This document shows, one piece after another, positions 24,894 to 35,010 of a stretch of 64,000 nt of DNA; positions within the stretch are counted from its first letter, which is position 1, and every line of letters starts with the position of its first letter. The translations under genes were made by a program, and so were the position numbers. The notes under the pieces are model-generated. The model worked only from the letters and a program-made list of their open reading frames with translations, did not search any database and was not told the origin of the DNA. Origin of the DNA: Natronosalvus hydrolyticus (GTDB lineage: Archaea; Halobacteriota; Halobacteria; Halobacteriales; Natrialbaceae); assembly GCA_025517525.1 (NCBI GenBank), contig JAOPJZ010000002.1, forward strand, positions 488,769 through 552,768, in the 5' to 3' direction.

Positions 24894-26479
24894 TTACTCG
24901 AGTCGGACCTCGACAAGCGACATCTCATTGCTGGTGAGCGCATCCCGCAACACTTCCTCGAGTTCGTCCCATCCTGCGGGGCGGTACCCCTCGATACCGA
25001 AGCTCTCGGCGAGCGTCATGAAATCGGGGTTCGTGAGTTTCGTTCCGAACGACTCGCCGCGGTGGGCGTGTTGCTTTGCGGAGATCAGCCCGTAATCATC
25101 GTCGACGAACAGGAGGATCGTATAGCTACATCCCAATCTCGTCGCAGTCTCGATCTCGGCACCGTTCATCAAGAATCCGCCGTCGCCAGTAGCCGCGACG
25201 ACCGCCGCGTCAGTCCCGATATCGGCGGCGACCCTCCCGGAACCGAGATACCCATCGACGCCAGCCCGTTCGAGATGAGACACGTGTTGGGTTCGTAAGT
25301 GAGGAAGTTCTGTGCGATATGCATCTTGTGGTTCCCGACGTCGGAAATCAGGACGTCCTCGGGGTCCATGACATCCCGTAAAACGGGCAGTACCGTTCGG
25401 ACGGTGAACGGATCATCCCCCGACGGATTGGCTGTGACATCAGCAAGGATGTGATCCCTGAGATCGCCGTACCACGACTCGTCGAACCCCGTCTCGCTTT
25501 CGTCCATCCGCTTTGTGAGCTTCGCGAGTGCCGTGGAGAGATCACAGACGAGTTCGAGGTGTGGGTTATACGCCTCGTACACCTCTGCTGGCTCGCTGTC
25601 GATGTGCACGATAATTGTGTCCGTCCCCTTGTTCAAACCAGCCGGGTCGTGTTCAGCTATGTCGTATCCGACGGTGAGGATAAGGTCGGCCATCTCGATC
25701 GCATCCGATGCCTCCTGATGGTCGCCGGAATCCAGGGTCAATAACGACTGTGGCGATCGGTCCGAGATCGCCCCTTTCCCCATATACGTCGACGCGACCG
25801 GAATGTCCGTCTTCTCAACGAACTCGCGGAGTCGTACCGTGGCGTCCGTCCGTACGGCCCCGTTTCCCGCGATAATCAGCGGCCGATGTGCTTCTTCGAG
25901 GAACGCCTGGACTCGTTGGAGCAACCGCGAGTTCGGTGATGCGAGTCGGAATCGCTCACGAGGATCCATTGGAGTGGTGTCGGTCTCCGAGCCGGCGACG
26001 TCTTCGGGGAACTCGAGATGAGTCGCACCAGGTTTCTCGTTTTCGGCGACCTTGAACGCCTTCCGGATCGATTCGCTGATGATGTCGGGATCGTTGAGCT
26101 GCGCGTTCCACTTCGTGATCGGTTCGAACATACCGACGATGTCGAGGGCCTGATGGCTCTCCTTGTGCAGGCGCTCCAACCCACCCTGTCCAGTGATCGC
26201 GACGAGCGGTGATTTGTCCAGGTTCGCGTCAGCGACGCCCGTGACGAGATTCGTCGCACCGGGACCGAGTGTCCCGAGACAGACGCCAGCCTCCCCCGTG
26301 AGTCGCCCGTGAACGTTGGCCATGAACGCGGCTCCCTGCTCGTGGCGAACCGGAACGAACGTGATATCCGAGTCCCGAAGCGAGAAGAGCAAATCCTCCG
26401 TCTCTTCTCCGGGAACACCGAACACGTATTCGACGCCTTCGCCCTCGAGACAGCGCACGAGTTGATCCGAGGCGTTCAT
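24894..26479 (-). pseudogene. Acetolactate-synthase-like ThDP enzyme, broken by a frameshift
   Basis: Two frames join as one ThDP-dependent enzyme of about 529 codons. The first (from 26479) has the catalytic Glu in RHEQGAAFMA and the FAD/ThDP middle domain; the second (ending 24894) holds the ThDP-binding GDGGFLMNGAEIETA and VDDDYGLISAKQ. The junction near 25233-25236 lacks one base in a GC run: ISVPGG should continue VAADIG. The length is exactly one base short of a codon multiple. It may be a real mutation or a misread. It overlaps the upstream aldehyde dehydrogenase by ATGA, so it is in an operon with it. The substrate (pyruvate or another 2-oxoacid) is not certain. Confidence 0.85.
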
Positions 26480-27876
26480 TCAGTCGGTATCTCGTCTTCG
26501 TTACTCGTCTCTGGCTGCTGGCGCCAGACGGTCTTTCGATTGACGAACTCCTTGATTCCGGCTTCAGAGAGTTCACGGCCGTAGCCGGATTCTTTCACAC
26601 CACCGAACGGGACCCGCGGATCGGACTTTACCAGTTCGTTGATGTAGGTGCAGCCAGCGTCGATACGGCTGGCCACCCGCTCGCCACGCTCGAGGTCGTC
26701 CGTCCAGATGCTGGCTCCGAGACCGAACTCCGTGTCATTCGCTTTCTCGATGGCGGTCTCCTCGTCATGAACTCGGTAGACAGCTGCCACGGGACCAAAC
26801 ACCTCCTCAGCGTCGACGGGACACCCCTGTGGAACGTCAACGAGCACCGTTGGCGGATAGTACGCCCCGTCGCGGTCGAGTGGCTCACCGCCCGTAAGAA
26901 CCGTCGCACCGGCGTCGATGCTCCCGGTCACCTGTTCGTGTACCCCTTCCATGAGGTCCTGTCGTGCCTGCGGTCCGACGTCCGTGTCGCGGTCCATCGG
27001 GTCGCCAACAGTGAACGACTCGACTTCCGCGACGAACCGATCGATAAACGCCTCGTAGACGGCGTCGTGGACGACGAATCGCTTGGCAGCGATACACGAT
27101 TGACCGCCGTTCAAGTTACGCGCCCAAGCAGCGGTCGTCGCGGCAGCCTCAACGTCAGCGTCCTCGAGGACGACGTACGGATCGCTCCCGCCGAGTTCGA
27201 GGACGGTCTTCTTGAGGTGCTCGCCGGCCGTGCCAGCGACCGCTCGCCCCGCTGGGCCGCTCCCAGTCAGCGTCGCCGCTTTGACGCGCGGATCCGAGAG
27301 GACCGCATCGACGCGATCTGATGAGATCAGCAGTGTCTGGAACGCACCGTCGGGAAACCCGGCGTCGCGGAACACGTCCTCCATAGCCAGTGCACATTCT
27401 GGCACGTTCGAGGCGTGTTTGAGGAGCCCGACGTTCCCCGCCACCAGGTACGGAGCTGCGAATCGAAACACCTGCCAGAACGGGAAGTTCCAGGGCATGA
27501 TCGCGAGGACGGGCCCGAGCGGTTCGTGGACCGTCTTCACCGTCGAACCCGGCGGACTCGGATGCTGTTCGTCCTGGAGGTAGCGTCCCGCGTGCTCGGC
27601 GTAGTGATCACAGACCCACGCACACTTTTCGACTTCGGCCTCGGCCTGGGCGATTGGCTTGCCCATCTCACGGGTCATCAATTCCGCGTACTCGGTCATC
27701 CGCTCACGAAGCAACGTCGCTACCCCCGCGAGTTTCGTTTCGCGTTCCGCCACGGACCAGTCTCTGAACGTTTCGAACGTCGATTCGGCCCTCGAAAGCC
27801 GCTCTTCAACCTGCCCTTCGTCGTGTTCGTCGTACGTTTCGATCGTCTCTCCGGTCGCAGGATTGATTCTTTCCAT
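26476..27876 (-). CDS. NAD(P)-dependent aldehyde dehydrogenase, succinate-semialdehyde type
   Basis: The 466-residue enzyme belongs to the aldehyde dehydrogenase superfamily. It has the cofactor-binding PWNFPFWQ, the catalytic Glu in ELGGSDPYVV, and the catalytic Cys in GGQSCIAAKR. The C-terminal GVKESGYGRELSEAG is typical of the SSADH/GABALDH branch. The ATG at 27876 is preferred over one at 27954 because family length and the MERINPATGE start fit. It precedes the acetolactate-synthase-like gene by a four-base overlap; the pair may oxidise an aldehyde made by the ThDP enzyme, but the true substrate is unknown. Confidence 0.9.
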   Translation of the reverse strand: MERINPATGETIETYDEHDEGQVEERLSRAESTFETFRDWSVAERETKLAGVATLLRERMTEYAELMTREMGKPIAQAEAEVEKCAWVCDHYAEHAGRYLQDEQHPSPPGSTVKTVHEPLGPVLAIMPWNFPFWQVFRFAAPYLVAGNVGLLKHASNVPECALAMEDVFRDAGFPDGAFQTLLISSDRVDAVLSDPRVKAATLTGSGPAGRAVAGTAGEHLKKTVLELGGSDPYVVLEDADVEAAATTAAWARNLNGGQSCIAAKRFVVHDAVYEAFIDRFVAEVESFTVGDPMDRDTDVGPQARQDLMEGVHEQVTGSIDAGATVLTGGEPLDRDGAYYPPTVLVDVPQGCPVDAEEVFGPVAAVYRVHDEETAIEKANDTEFGLGASIWTDDLERGERVASRIDAGCTYINELVKSDPRVPFGGVKESGYGRELSEAGIKEFVNRKTVWRQQPETSNEDEIPTE

Positions 27877-28171
27877 AAGTGTGTCAGCGCTGTGTTGTCC
27901 CTCGAGTGGGTTCCGAGTAACAGCCTCTGGCACCCTTCGACGCAGAACACGCACCCCACTGATCGGGACGAACGAGTCGCACTACGTTCTGGGGCCGTCC
28001 GTCGTCACCTCGATTCCTCGGCACTCGGTAAGCCATCATGCATTTACGCTCCTGGCCTTTCAGGCGAAGCCGCCTCTGGTCAATACCTGTCAGTGTCTGT
28101 TACAACGCTCATAGTACGTCGCGAACTCACTTGAATACCGGCGGTACTACCACCGATGGAGGTGGTGTGAA

Positions 28172-28255
28172 TATAGTAGCTATTGAATTGATTTACACAG
28201 CTATCACGACGCCATCTTTCGATAAAGTGTACAATAATTTTCAATGGCTACTACA
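28172..28255 (+). repeat. MITE-like repeat, copy 3 of 6
   Basis: About 84 bases with terminal repeats tatagtagctattgaa and ttttcaatggctactaca, in the same orientation as copy 2. A TA precedes the left end; the right TA has changed to CA. The bases from 27960 to 28171 hold no recognisable gene. Confidence 0.85.
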
Positions 28256-28439
28256 ATTTTTGGAGCGCCGCCATCCGACTCCACGCGACCGCGAGTTCAC
28301 TCCGAGAGACACAGGGGATTTTTCGCTTAATCGGGTTGAAGGCTCTCATCAAGCAATCTGACAAGGGGTATGGCGGCTGCTAACAGGGTTCCAGATGCGC
28401 CGACGTCCACAAGATCGAGACTCATGTGCAGCCTTCTTG

Positions 28440-28799
28440 GGGAGTGAAACTCCCAATGGTTGGCGAACCTTCGATTCGTCTCAACAGCAGATCGGTCCGC
28501 TTTCTGAGGACGAAAAAAGCCGTCTCGGTCGCAGTTGACAGAATACTGTCAAGATCTGGGGCAGTTGATCTTGGGAATGTAACGCAATTGATCTCGACTC
28601 TCAGTTGATTCGTGATGTTGCAGTGTTCGGACAACAAGGCACCGGCCAAACTGTTTCACCCTTGCATCGATTGGCCAGGAAACACGATCTCTCCGACATA
28701 AAGTTTCCCGTCGATGGCTACAGTTATCCGACTTTCGTCTTTCGGTTAGGATTGAGCAGTAAGCTTGACTACGTTGAGCGAAACCTGATCGAAAGGTGA
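28440..28799 (+). pseudogene. DDE transposase remnant
   Basis: The frame ending at 28799 includes LIRDVAVFGQQGTGQTVSPL, HRLARKHDLSD and LGLSSKLDYVERNLIER, which resembles the C-terminal part of haloarchaeal DDE transposases. Only part is left and it has no start; the frame is closed upstream at 28556. Weak coding-like sequence lies from 28440. The exact IS family cannot be fixed from this piece. No other gene is seen between 28256 and 29193. Confidence 0.5.
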
Positions 28800-28951
28800 T
28801 TTCACACTTGAAATACGGGTCGGCTGCTTTTACAATGCGTGAATTAGCAGTCGAGTGACCGCTAGAAAACCTTGTGCGATTTATACATTACTAGAACACA
28901 CAACGACCAAACCAATCACTCAACAGATAGACGCCAGCAGAGGGAGTAACC

Positions 28952-29035
28952 TATAGTAGCAATTGAAAGTCATTGTACACTCTATCGCAAAACGGCATCC
29001 CGGTAGATATGTAAATTATTTCAATGTCCACAATA
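28952..29035 (-). repeat. MITE-like repeat, copy 4 of 6
   Basis: About 84 bases from tatagtagcaattgaaag to tttcaatgtccacaata, in the orientation of copy 1 and with the same inner block cattgtacactctatcgcaa. Its right arm is degenerate. It lies about 160 bp before the SMC-related gene, in an AT-rich stretch that probably contains the promoter (ttatataggtaatttat, 29148-29164). Confidence 0.85.
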
Positions 29036-29193
29036 AACAGTGCCAAACTCATATTTATCTCAGTATTATTTGTATATGCAACCTCGTACCTGTCTTAAAG
29101 TGTTGTGTTATCCGTCATTTTAAACTCAAACAAACTCTTCACACGTTCTTATATAGGTAATTTATAAGTGCACAGTGGTTTAAAGAATGTATA

Positions 29194-31131
29194 ATGAGAT
29201 CCTCACAAACATCCGAGATACCACGTGTTTCCGTAGAAAATATTGGCGGTATTGACTCGACATCAGTCGAATTGGATACCGGTGTGAATATACTCACGGG
29301 CGAAAACGCAACAAACCGAACCTCTTTTCTTCGGTCGATTATGGCAGCCCTCGGGAGCGATCAGGGCTCACTCAAAGGAGATGCAGACCACGGTTCGGTT
29401 ACACTCACCTTTGGTGATAACACATATGAACGTCGATTCAATCGTCAAAACGGTCACGTCGTTACTGACGGCAATCCGCTTTTGGATGATCCAACGCTAG
29501 CTGATCTCTTTGCCTTCTTACTCGAGTCGAATACCGCTCGAAAGGCCGTCAGCCAGCAGCAGGATCTCCGCGATGTCATCATGCGCCCGGTAGATATTGA
29601 CGAGATTCAGGCAAATATCCAACAGGCTGAAGCCGAAAAACGCCGGCTTGACCAGCAAATCGAGTCACTCGCTGAACGCAAGTCACAGCTCCCCGCGCTT
29701 GAGGAGCGTCGCCAAACGTTTCGTGAACAGCTCGAAGAGGCCGAAGCCGAACTTGCAAAACGTCGAGAAGAACTCGAAAAAGCTCGGGAAGCTGAGCCGG
29801 ACACCGGTGATGAAGATCTTGATGAACAACTGGAGGCGCTCCAAAGGGCTCGGAATGATCTCGAAGATATTACGTTCCAACAAGAGACAGAAATCCAAAG
29901 TATCGAACGACTTGAAACCCAACTCGAGGGTATTCGTGAGGAACTCGAGTCACTGCCCGACGCCCTCGAAACTGAGCCATCAGCAATTGAGGCTGAACTT
30001 GAATCACTCCGTGACCAAAAATCTGCGCTTGACTCGAGCATAACACAACTCCAGAGCATCATCCAGTTCAACGAGGAGATGCTTGAAGGGACGAACCCTG
30101 AAATCACGGCAACACTCAATGAGGGTGGTTCCGGGTCGGTCACTGACCAACTTGTTGCGGATGATAGTTCGGTCGTTTGTTGGACGTGTGGCTCCACAGT
30201 GGATAGATCCCAAATCGAGGAGACGATCGATCGCCTCCGGTCGCTTCGAGAAGAGAAGTCTACGGAGCGAAACGAACTACTGCGTGAAATCAACGACCGA
30301 AAACAAACCCTCAAGTCAGCCAAGGAGACAAAACAACGGCGTCAAACGCTCCTCCAACGCCGTGACGAGACCGAATCCGAGATCGAACAGCGGAAAACAC
30401 GGCTCGAGGAGCTCGAAGAAAACGAAACTGACCTTCGCCACCGTGTTGATGACCTTGAGGAGACGGTAAGCGAACTCGAGGAAGAAAACGAGAGTGAGAC
30501 CTTGGATCGGCAGAAAGCCGTCACTGAAGCTGAGTTCCGTGTCGAGCAGAAACGCCAGGAGCTCGACGATGTCGAAACCAACATCGAAGAATCGGAGTCG
30601 GCGATCGACCGTATCGATGATCTCCGTGACGAACGTGAATCAGTGGCGAATCGGCTCACCGATCTCCGAACACGAATCGACCGTATTGAGCAGGAGTCTG
30701 TTGAGGCGTTCAATGGGCACATGGAGTCTGTCCTCGAGGTACTCGAATACGAGAATATCGAGCGGATTTGGATCGAACAGACCGAACAGACGGTGAAAGA
30801 AGGGAGACGGAAGGTTGAGCAGTCAACTTTCACCCTGCATATTATTCGGCAAAGCGAGAACGGTCAAACGTACGAGGATACGATTGAACACCTCAGTGAG
30901 AGCGAACGTGAGGTCACTGGTTTAGTATTCGCTCTCGCGGGCTATCTCGTCCACGACGTTCATGAGGAGACTCCATTTATGTTGTTAGACTCACTCGAGG
31001 CAATCGATTCGAACCGGATCGCCAAACTGGTTGAGTACTTCAGCCAGTATGCAGAGACAGTCGTTATTGCGTTACTGCCAGCGGATGCAGCGACTCTCGA
31101 TGATGATTATAAGCGAGTGACGTCGATTTAG
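29194..31131 (+). CDS. Archaea-specific SMC-related ATPase (Sph/Rad50-like)
   Basis: The 645-residue protein has an N-terminal ATPase half (LTGENATNRTSFLRSIMAAL), two long coiled coils (about 140-310 and 340-530) around a zinc hook VVCWTCGSTVD (C329, C332), and a C-terminal half with the LSESE signature and the Walker B-like FMLLDSLEAID. This is the layout of the archaea-specific SMC-related family. The Walker A is noncanonical: the GxxGxGKS lysine position reads NATNRTS, which is the form usual in this family. It dimerises through the hook and probably acts in DNA or chromosome handling. In other haloarchaea a family member neighbours rdfA; here it stands alone next to repeats. Confidence 0.85.
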   Translation: MRSSQTSEIPRVSVENIGGIDSTSVELDTGVNILTGENATNRTSFLRSIMAALGSDQGSLKGDADHGSVTLTFGDNTYERRFNRQNGHVVTDGNPLLDDPTLADLFAFLLESNTARKAVSQQQDLRDVIMRPVDIDEIQANIQQAEAEKRRLDQQIESLAERKSQLPALEERRQTFREQLEEAEAELAKRREELEKAREAEPDTGDEDLDEQLEALQRARNDLEDITFQQETEIQSIERLETQLEGIREELESLPDALETEPSAIEAELESLRDQKSALDSSITQLQSIIQFNEEMLEGTNPEITATLNEGGSGSVTDQLVADDSSVVCWTCGSTVDRSQIEETIDRLRSLREEKSTERNELLREINDRKQTLKSAKETKQRRQTLLQRRDETESEIEQRKTRLEELEENETDLRHRVDDLEETVSELEEENESETLDRQKAVTEAEFRVEQKRQELDDVETNIEESESAIDRIDDLRDERESVANRLTDLRTRIDRIEQESVEAFNGHMESVLEVLEYENIERIWIEQTEQTVKEGRRKVEQSTFTLHIIRQSENGQTYEDTIEHLSESEREVTGLVFALAGYLVHDVHEETPFMLLDSLEAIDSNRIAKLVEYFSQYAETVVIALLPADAATLDDDYKRVTSI

Positions 31132-31285
31132 ACGCGATCGGTATATCTCTGGAAATACAGCCCAATCTAGTTTCTTGACTTTGCACCCTATACAGGTGAA
31201 GTGCGTAGAGACTGCGTGAAACGCTGATATTCTCAGTTATCGACACGCGTAGAACTGACCCAGGGAAAAACCGACTGCGAGTCCG

Positions 31286-32068
31286 TTAGAGACCGCTCTG
31301 TGTCAGCGCCGTGTCGACGGTAGCCTCGTCATGGACGATCATTGAAACCGCTCTAACCATCGATTCAGGGTCGTTGTGCTGGAAGATGGACCGCCCCATC
31401 GAGACGCCAATCGCCCCTGCCTCTATCGCGCCCCGGGCGTTTTCGAGCATTTCCCTGTCGCTCTGTGGCGATCCGCCTGCCATGATAACCGGTATCTCGG
31501 TCGCCTCGGCGACGCGCTCGTAACTATCGCTGTCGCCGCTGTAGGCGGTTTTCGCGATGTCGGCACCAATCTCCTCAGCCAGGCGTACCGCGTGTGCCAG
31601 ATTGTCAGCGTCGTGTTCGTCAACGTCGGGCCCGCGGGCGTAACTCATGGCCAGGACGGGGAGTCCGTACTCACTAGCGACCTTCGTTAACTTGGCCCCC
31701 TGCTCTATCTGCCGGGGCTCATTGTCACTGCCGACGTTTATGTGAAATGAGACGGCGTCCGCACCGGCTTGCACAGCTTCCTTAACCGTTCCGGTCAGGC
31801 GTTTGTCGTTCGGATCAGGTCCGAGTGTCGTCGAGGCATTAAGATGAACGATGTATCCGCTCCCGTTCTTGTGGGGGTGGACCCGGGAGGCCAGCCCCTT
31901 CTGTGTCAGTACACTGTCGGCACCGCCGCGTGTGACCGCGTCTACCGTCTTCTCAATGTCAACGAGTCCCTGTGTTGGGCCGATTGTGATCCCATGGTCC
32001 ATGGGTATGTTGACGATTCGACCGTCCGTTTCAATCCTCTCCATTCGCGCTTGAAACCCTGCTAACAT
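31286..32068 (-). CDS. DhnA-type class I aldolase (ADH synthase/FBP aldolase family)
   Basis: The 260-residue TIM-barrel protein belongs to the DhnA/FbaB group, with PMDHGITIGPTQGL (first strand), LTQKGLASRVHP, the Schiff-base lysine in IAKTAYSGDSD, and VIMAGGSPQSDREMLE near the end. In archaea this family makes 2-amino-3,7-dideoxyheptulosonate for aromatic synthesis or cleaves fructose bisphosphate. Its position next to alcohol dehydrogenase and SDR genes suggests a catabolic aldolase. The ATG at 32068 fits the family; the extra upstream frame is basic and not homologous. Which substrate it uses cannot be told. Confidence 0.85.
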   Translation of the reverse strand: MLAGFQARMERIETDGRIVNIPMDHGITIGPTQGLVDIEKTVDAVTRGGADSVLTQKGLASRVHPHKNGSGYIVHLNASTTLGPDPNDKRLTGTVKEAVQAGADAVSFHINVGSDNEPRQIEQGAKLTKVASEYGLPVLAMSYARGPDVDEHDADNLAHAVRLAEEIGADIAKTAYSGDSDSYERVAEATEIPVIMAGGSPQSDREMLENARGAIEAGAIGVSMGRSIFQHNDPESMVRAVSMIVHDEATVDTALTQSGL

Positions 32069-32247
32069 AATATGTGTACTTTGGTGTACATCCTTAACTG
32101 ATTCGTCTACGGCCGGTATTGCTAACTCCTGATGACGGATACGGATGACAGAGCACTTTTCTCTGAAAACACGAACCATCCTGTTCAAGAGCAGTCCCCT
32201 ACCTTCCTGACAGTCAGGTAAGTAGAGGTTCTTGGCGAGAACGCCCG

Positions 32248-33282
32248 CTACAGGTCAGCAAACGAAAAGACTGGTTTGCAGGTCTCTGAGTTCAAGAATG
32301 CCCGGAAGGCCGTGTCTGGATCCGCGATATCGTACGAATCGTCAATAATCGTCTCAAAATCGATTTCATCTCGCTCGATCAACTGGAGTGCCTGTTCAAA
32401 GTTGGTCCACGTAGACCCGTACGACGTCTTTAGGGCGATCTCGCCCCGAACCATCGGGGTGAAAAAGACCTCGCTGGTAGCGTTTGGCAAGCCTACCATT
32501 ATAATCTCCCCGCCCTTTCTCACATGATCAACGGCTTGTTCTATCCCGCTCGGATGTCCAGTAGTATCAAAGACGACATCAAAACCTCTCCCATCAGTCA
32601 GCTGATTTCGATTCTGTTCGTGCGAGTTTGTTTCGATATTGATCGTTTCGATTCCTAACTCCTCGAGAAGAGGAAGTCGGTATTGTCGGTCCTGTCCGAT
32701 ACCAGAGACGACCACGCGAGCGCCCACCGCGTCAGCAACCGACGCAACGAAGACGCCTATCGGGCCCGGTCCCTCGACGAGAACCGTCGATTCGACCGAG
32801 GTCATTGACTGTGTCAAGACCGCTCGCGTTGCGATACTCAGCGGTTCCGTGATGCTGGCATGTTTGAGCGGGATGGTGTCTGGCACTGCGTGGAGATTAC
32901 GAGGTTCGACAGTCGTGAACTCGGCATATGCACCGTCTCCGTGCATGCCGGTGATGTGGAAATTCTGACAGACGTTTGGCTGGCCGTTTTTACACTGAAA
33001 ACACGAGCCACAATTGTGGACCGGTTCTTCGACGACTTTATCTCCGGGGACAAACTCATCGACTGCTGCACCGACTTCCACGACTGTGCCGGCATATTCG
33101 TGGCCCATAATTCGAGGGAGAGGGATCCATTCATACCCCTCCTCGTATCGGTAGGCGTGTGCATCACTCCCGCAAAGCCCAGCGGTGTGAACGCGAACGA
33201 GGACGTCGTGATCACCGCATGTCGGTCGGTCTTGATCTTGTACTGTAACGGATTCGGCGCCTGTCTGAACGATGGTTTTCAT
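32248..33282 (-). CDS. Zinc-dependent medium-chain alcohol/polyol dehydrogenase
   Basis: The 344-residue MDR-family protein has the catalytic-zinc region GLCGSDAHAYRYEEG and GHEYAGTVVEVG, and a structural-zinc loop CGSCFQCKNGQPNVC with four cysteines. The Rossmann region is VLVEGPGPIGVFVASVADAV. It resembles polyol and threonine dehydrogenases and would oxidise a secondary alcohol of a sugar, polyol or hydroxy acid with NAD(P). It is the second gene of a minus-strand block between the aldolase and the SDR gene. Confidence 0.9.
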   Translation of the reverse strand: MKTIVQTGAESVTVQDQDRPTCGDHDVLVRVHTAGLCGSDAHAYRYEEGYEWIPLPRIMGHEYAGTVVEVGAAVDEFVPGDKVVEEPVHNCGSCFQCKNGQPNVCQNFHITGMHGDGAYAEFTTVEPRNLHAVPDTIPLKHASITEPLSIATRAVLTQSMTSVESTVLVEGPGPIGVFVASVADAVGARVVVSGIGQDRQYRLPLLEELGIETINIETNSHEQNRNQLTDGRGFDVVFDTTGHPSGIEQAVDHVRKGGEIIMVGLPNATSEVFFTPMVRGEIALKTSYGSTWTNFEQALQLIERDEIDFETIIDDSYDIADPDTAFRAFLNSETCKPVFSFADL

Positions 33283-33502
33283 GGTTGATGATGATGAATA
33301 AGTTTTCGAGCATTACGATTCGAGCTGGGATGGGGCCACTGGGCATGCAGGATGTGTGTTCCGGTCGGTCGACACACGCACCCGTACCCCGACGTTGGTC
33401 GCCCAGAAGTGCAATCCGACGGGCGGATTCGTCATGGCAACGAGCGAGGCAATGTTCGCGATATATCCGGGCCAGCCTCTCGGCACAGTGCAGTGTCGCT
33501 CA

Positions 33503-34282
33503 CTAGCGATCACCGTACCCCCAGCCGTAGGCTGACCAGCCCCCGTCGGCATGCAGCACTTCGCCGGTGACGTAATTGTTCCTACTGACGAGAAAGAGGG
33601 CACACTCGGCCATCTCCTCGAGCGTTCCGAACTCGCCGAGCGGTGTCCGCTTCTGGATATCTTCGTCCGTATAGTCGGCGGCTTCCTGGGTCTGGTCGGT
33701 AATCTCCGTTTTAATAAAGCCGGGCGCGAGCGCATTGACGTAGATATCGTGTTTCGCCCACTCGACGGCGAGGGTCCGGGTGAGATTGTTCACACCCCCT
33801 TTGGCACTGCAGTAAGGCGCGCGCTTATGTAACCCGAGTTCCCCCATGATCGAGGAGATATTGAGAATCGCGCCCCCGGTTTCGGCTTCGATCATGTATT
33901 CTCCTGCCGCCTGGGCACCGAAGAAGACGCCGGTCAGGTCGACATCGATGACTCGCCGCCAGTCTTCCGCCGTCAACTCCTCGGTCGGCTTGACCGTCGT
34001 AACCCCGGCGTTGTTGACCATAATATCGACCCCACCGAAGGAGTCGACCGTTGCCTCCACCAGCGAGCGAACCGCGTCATAGTCGGTAACGTCCGCGGCT
34101 ACACCAACGGCGTTTCCGCCAGTAGCTTCGATCTCTGCAGCCGTTTCGTTGGCACGTTCCTCCGAGCGGGAATTCGTGACAACGTCTGCCCCTTCTGCTG
34201 CAAAGCGGTGAGCGATGGCCCGACCGATACCCGTACTCGAGCCCGTCACGATTGCCGTTTGATTCTGGAGTCGTCCACACAT
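33503..34282 (-). CDS. SDR-family oxidoreductase
   Basis: The 259-residue classical SDR has the cofactor motif TGSSTGIGRAIA, the structural NNAG (VNNAGVTT) and the catalytic YCSAKGG tyrosine and lysine. ATG at 34282 is supported by a TATA box about 27 bases before it (leaderless). It oxidises or reduces a hydroxyl or ketone of a small molecule; sugar or 2-keto-3-deoxy-sugar-acid dehydrogenase is a fair guess from the neighbourhood. The 220 bases to the next gene (33283-33502) contain nothing evident. Confidence 0.9.
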   Translation of the reverse strand: MCGRLQNQTAIVTGSSTGIGRAIAHRFAAEGADVVTNSRSEERANETAAEIEATGGNAVGVAADVTDYDAVRSLVEATVDSFGGVDIMVNNAGVTTVKPTEELTAEDWRRVIDVDLTGVFFGAQAAGEYMIEAETGGAILNISSIMGELGLHKRAPYCSAKGGVNNLTRTLAVEWAKHDIYVNALAPGFIKTEITDQTQEAADYTDEDIQKRTPLGEFGTLEEMAECALFLVSRNNYVTGEVLHADGGWSAYGWGYGDR

Positions 34283-34305
34283 ATGACTTCCACTGACACA
34301 CAAAC

Positions 34306-34314
34306 ATATAGAAC
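34306..34314 (-). promoter_or_regulatory. TATA box for the SDR gene
   Basis: Minus-strand ttctatatg centred about 27 bases before the ATG at 34282. The rest of the 34283-35010 interval has no supported gene; open frames there are antisense or low-complexity. Confidence 0.5.
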
Positions 34315-35010
34315 TTTGTTGTTGAGTGGGTCTACCGTTCTGCGGGCAGAGAATCCGTTCGTTTACGGCGAGGAGAATGGTCCTCGCTTGTCTCGTCATT
34401 TCTCTCCGTTCGATTCGCGAAACAGTCAACGAACGCCCAGAGACGAATACGTCGAGACCGACCGCGCGACGGTCGCTTCGTTGTCCACACGGTGAGGTTC
34501 CCCTGGCTCGAGGGAGAACTGTATCGTACTGTTGTAACACGACCGACTCCGTTTCCGTAACCACCGTCGAGCTTCCCTCGAGCACCGGACACACCTGCTC
34601 GTTTTCATCGTCGTGCAGTGGCGAGGTTGCCCGGGGTTTCTCGAACTACTCCAAGCTAAACGTATCACTGTGTGAATGAGAGGCGTCTCCAGCCCGTTTC
34701 GCGTTCGTAGCTGTCTGCGTCGTGAAAGGTAACTGGGTCCATACCGGTTCAGTGGGAGACGGGATAGTGACCTGTGGCCATCTATCCACTGTGGTACACC
34801 GGTTCACCCAGTCGCGCTCGGCACTCAAGTTCAGGGATCCATAGGGAATATTGAAACAATTTACCGGCAATTGTCGACCCCGTTGCGGGCAATCGGTGGT
34901 ATGTAACTACAACGACCCCTATCAGTCATACCGACATGATATTTTGATCTCGAGTGCCGATTAATTGCCGATACGCAAATGTTATTCCGGTCGCCTGATG
35001 AAATATTGTT

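Noticed and set aside
28600..29200. Possible rdfA gene before the SMC-related gene
   Set aside because: No open frame fits; only a transposase remnant and a repeat are present.
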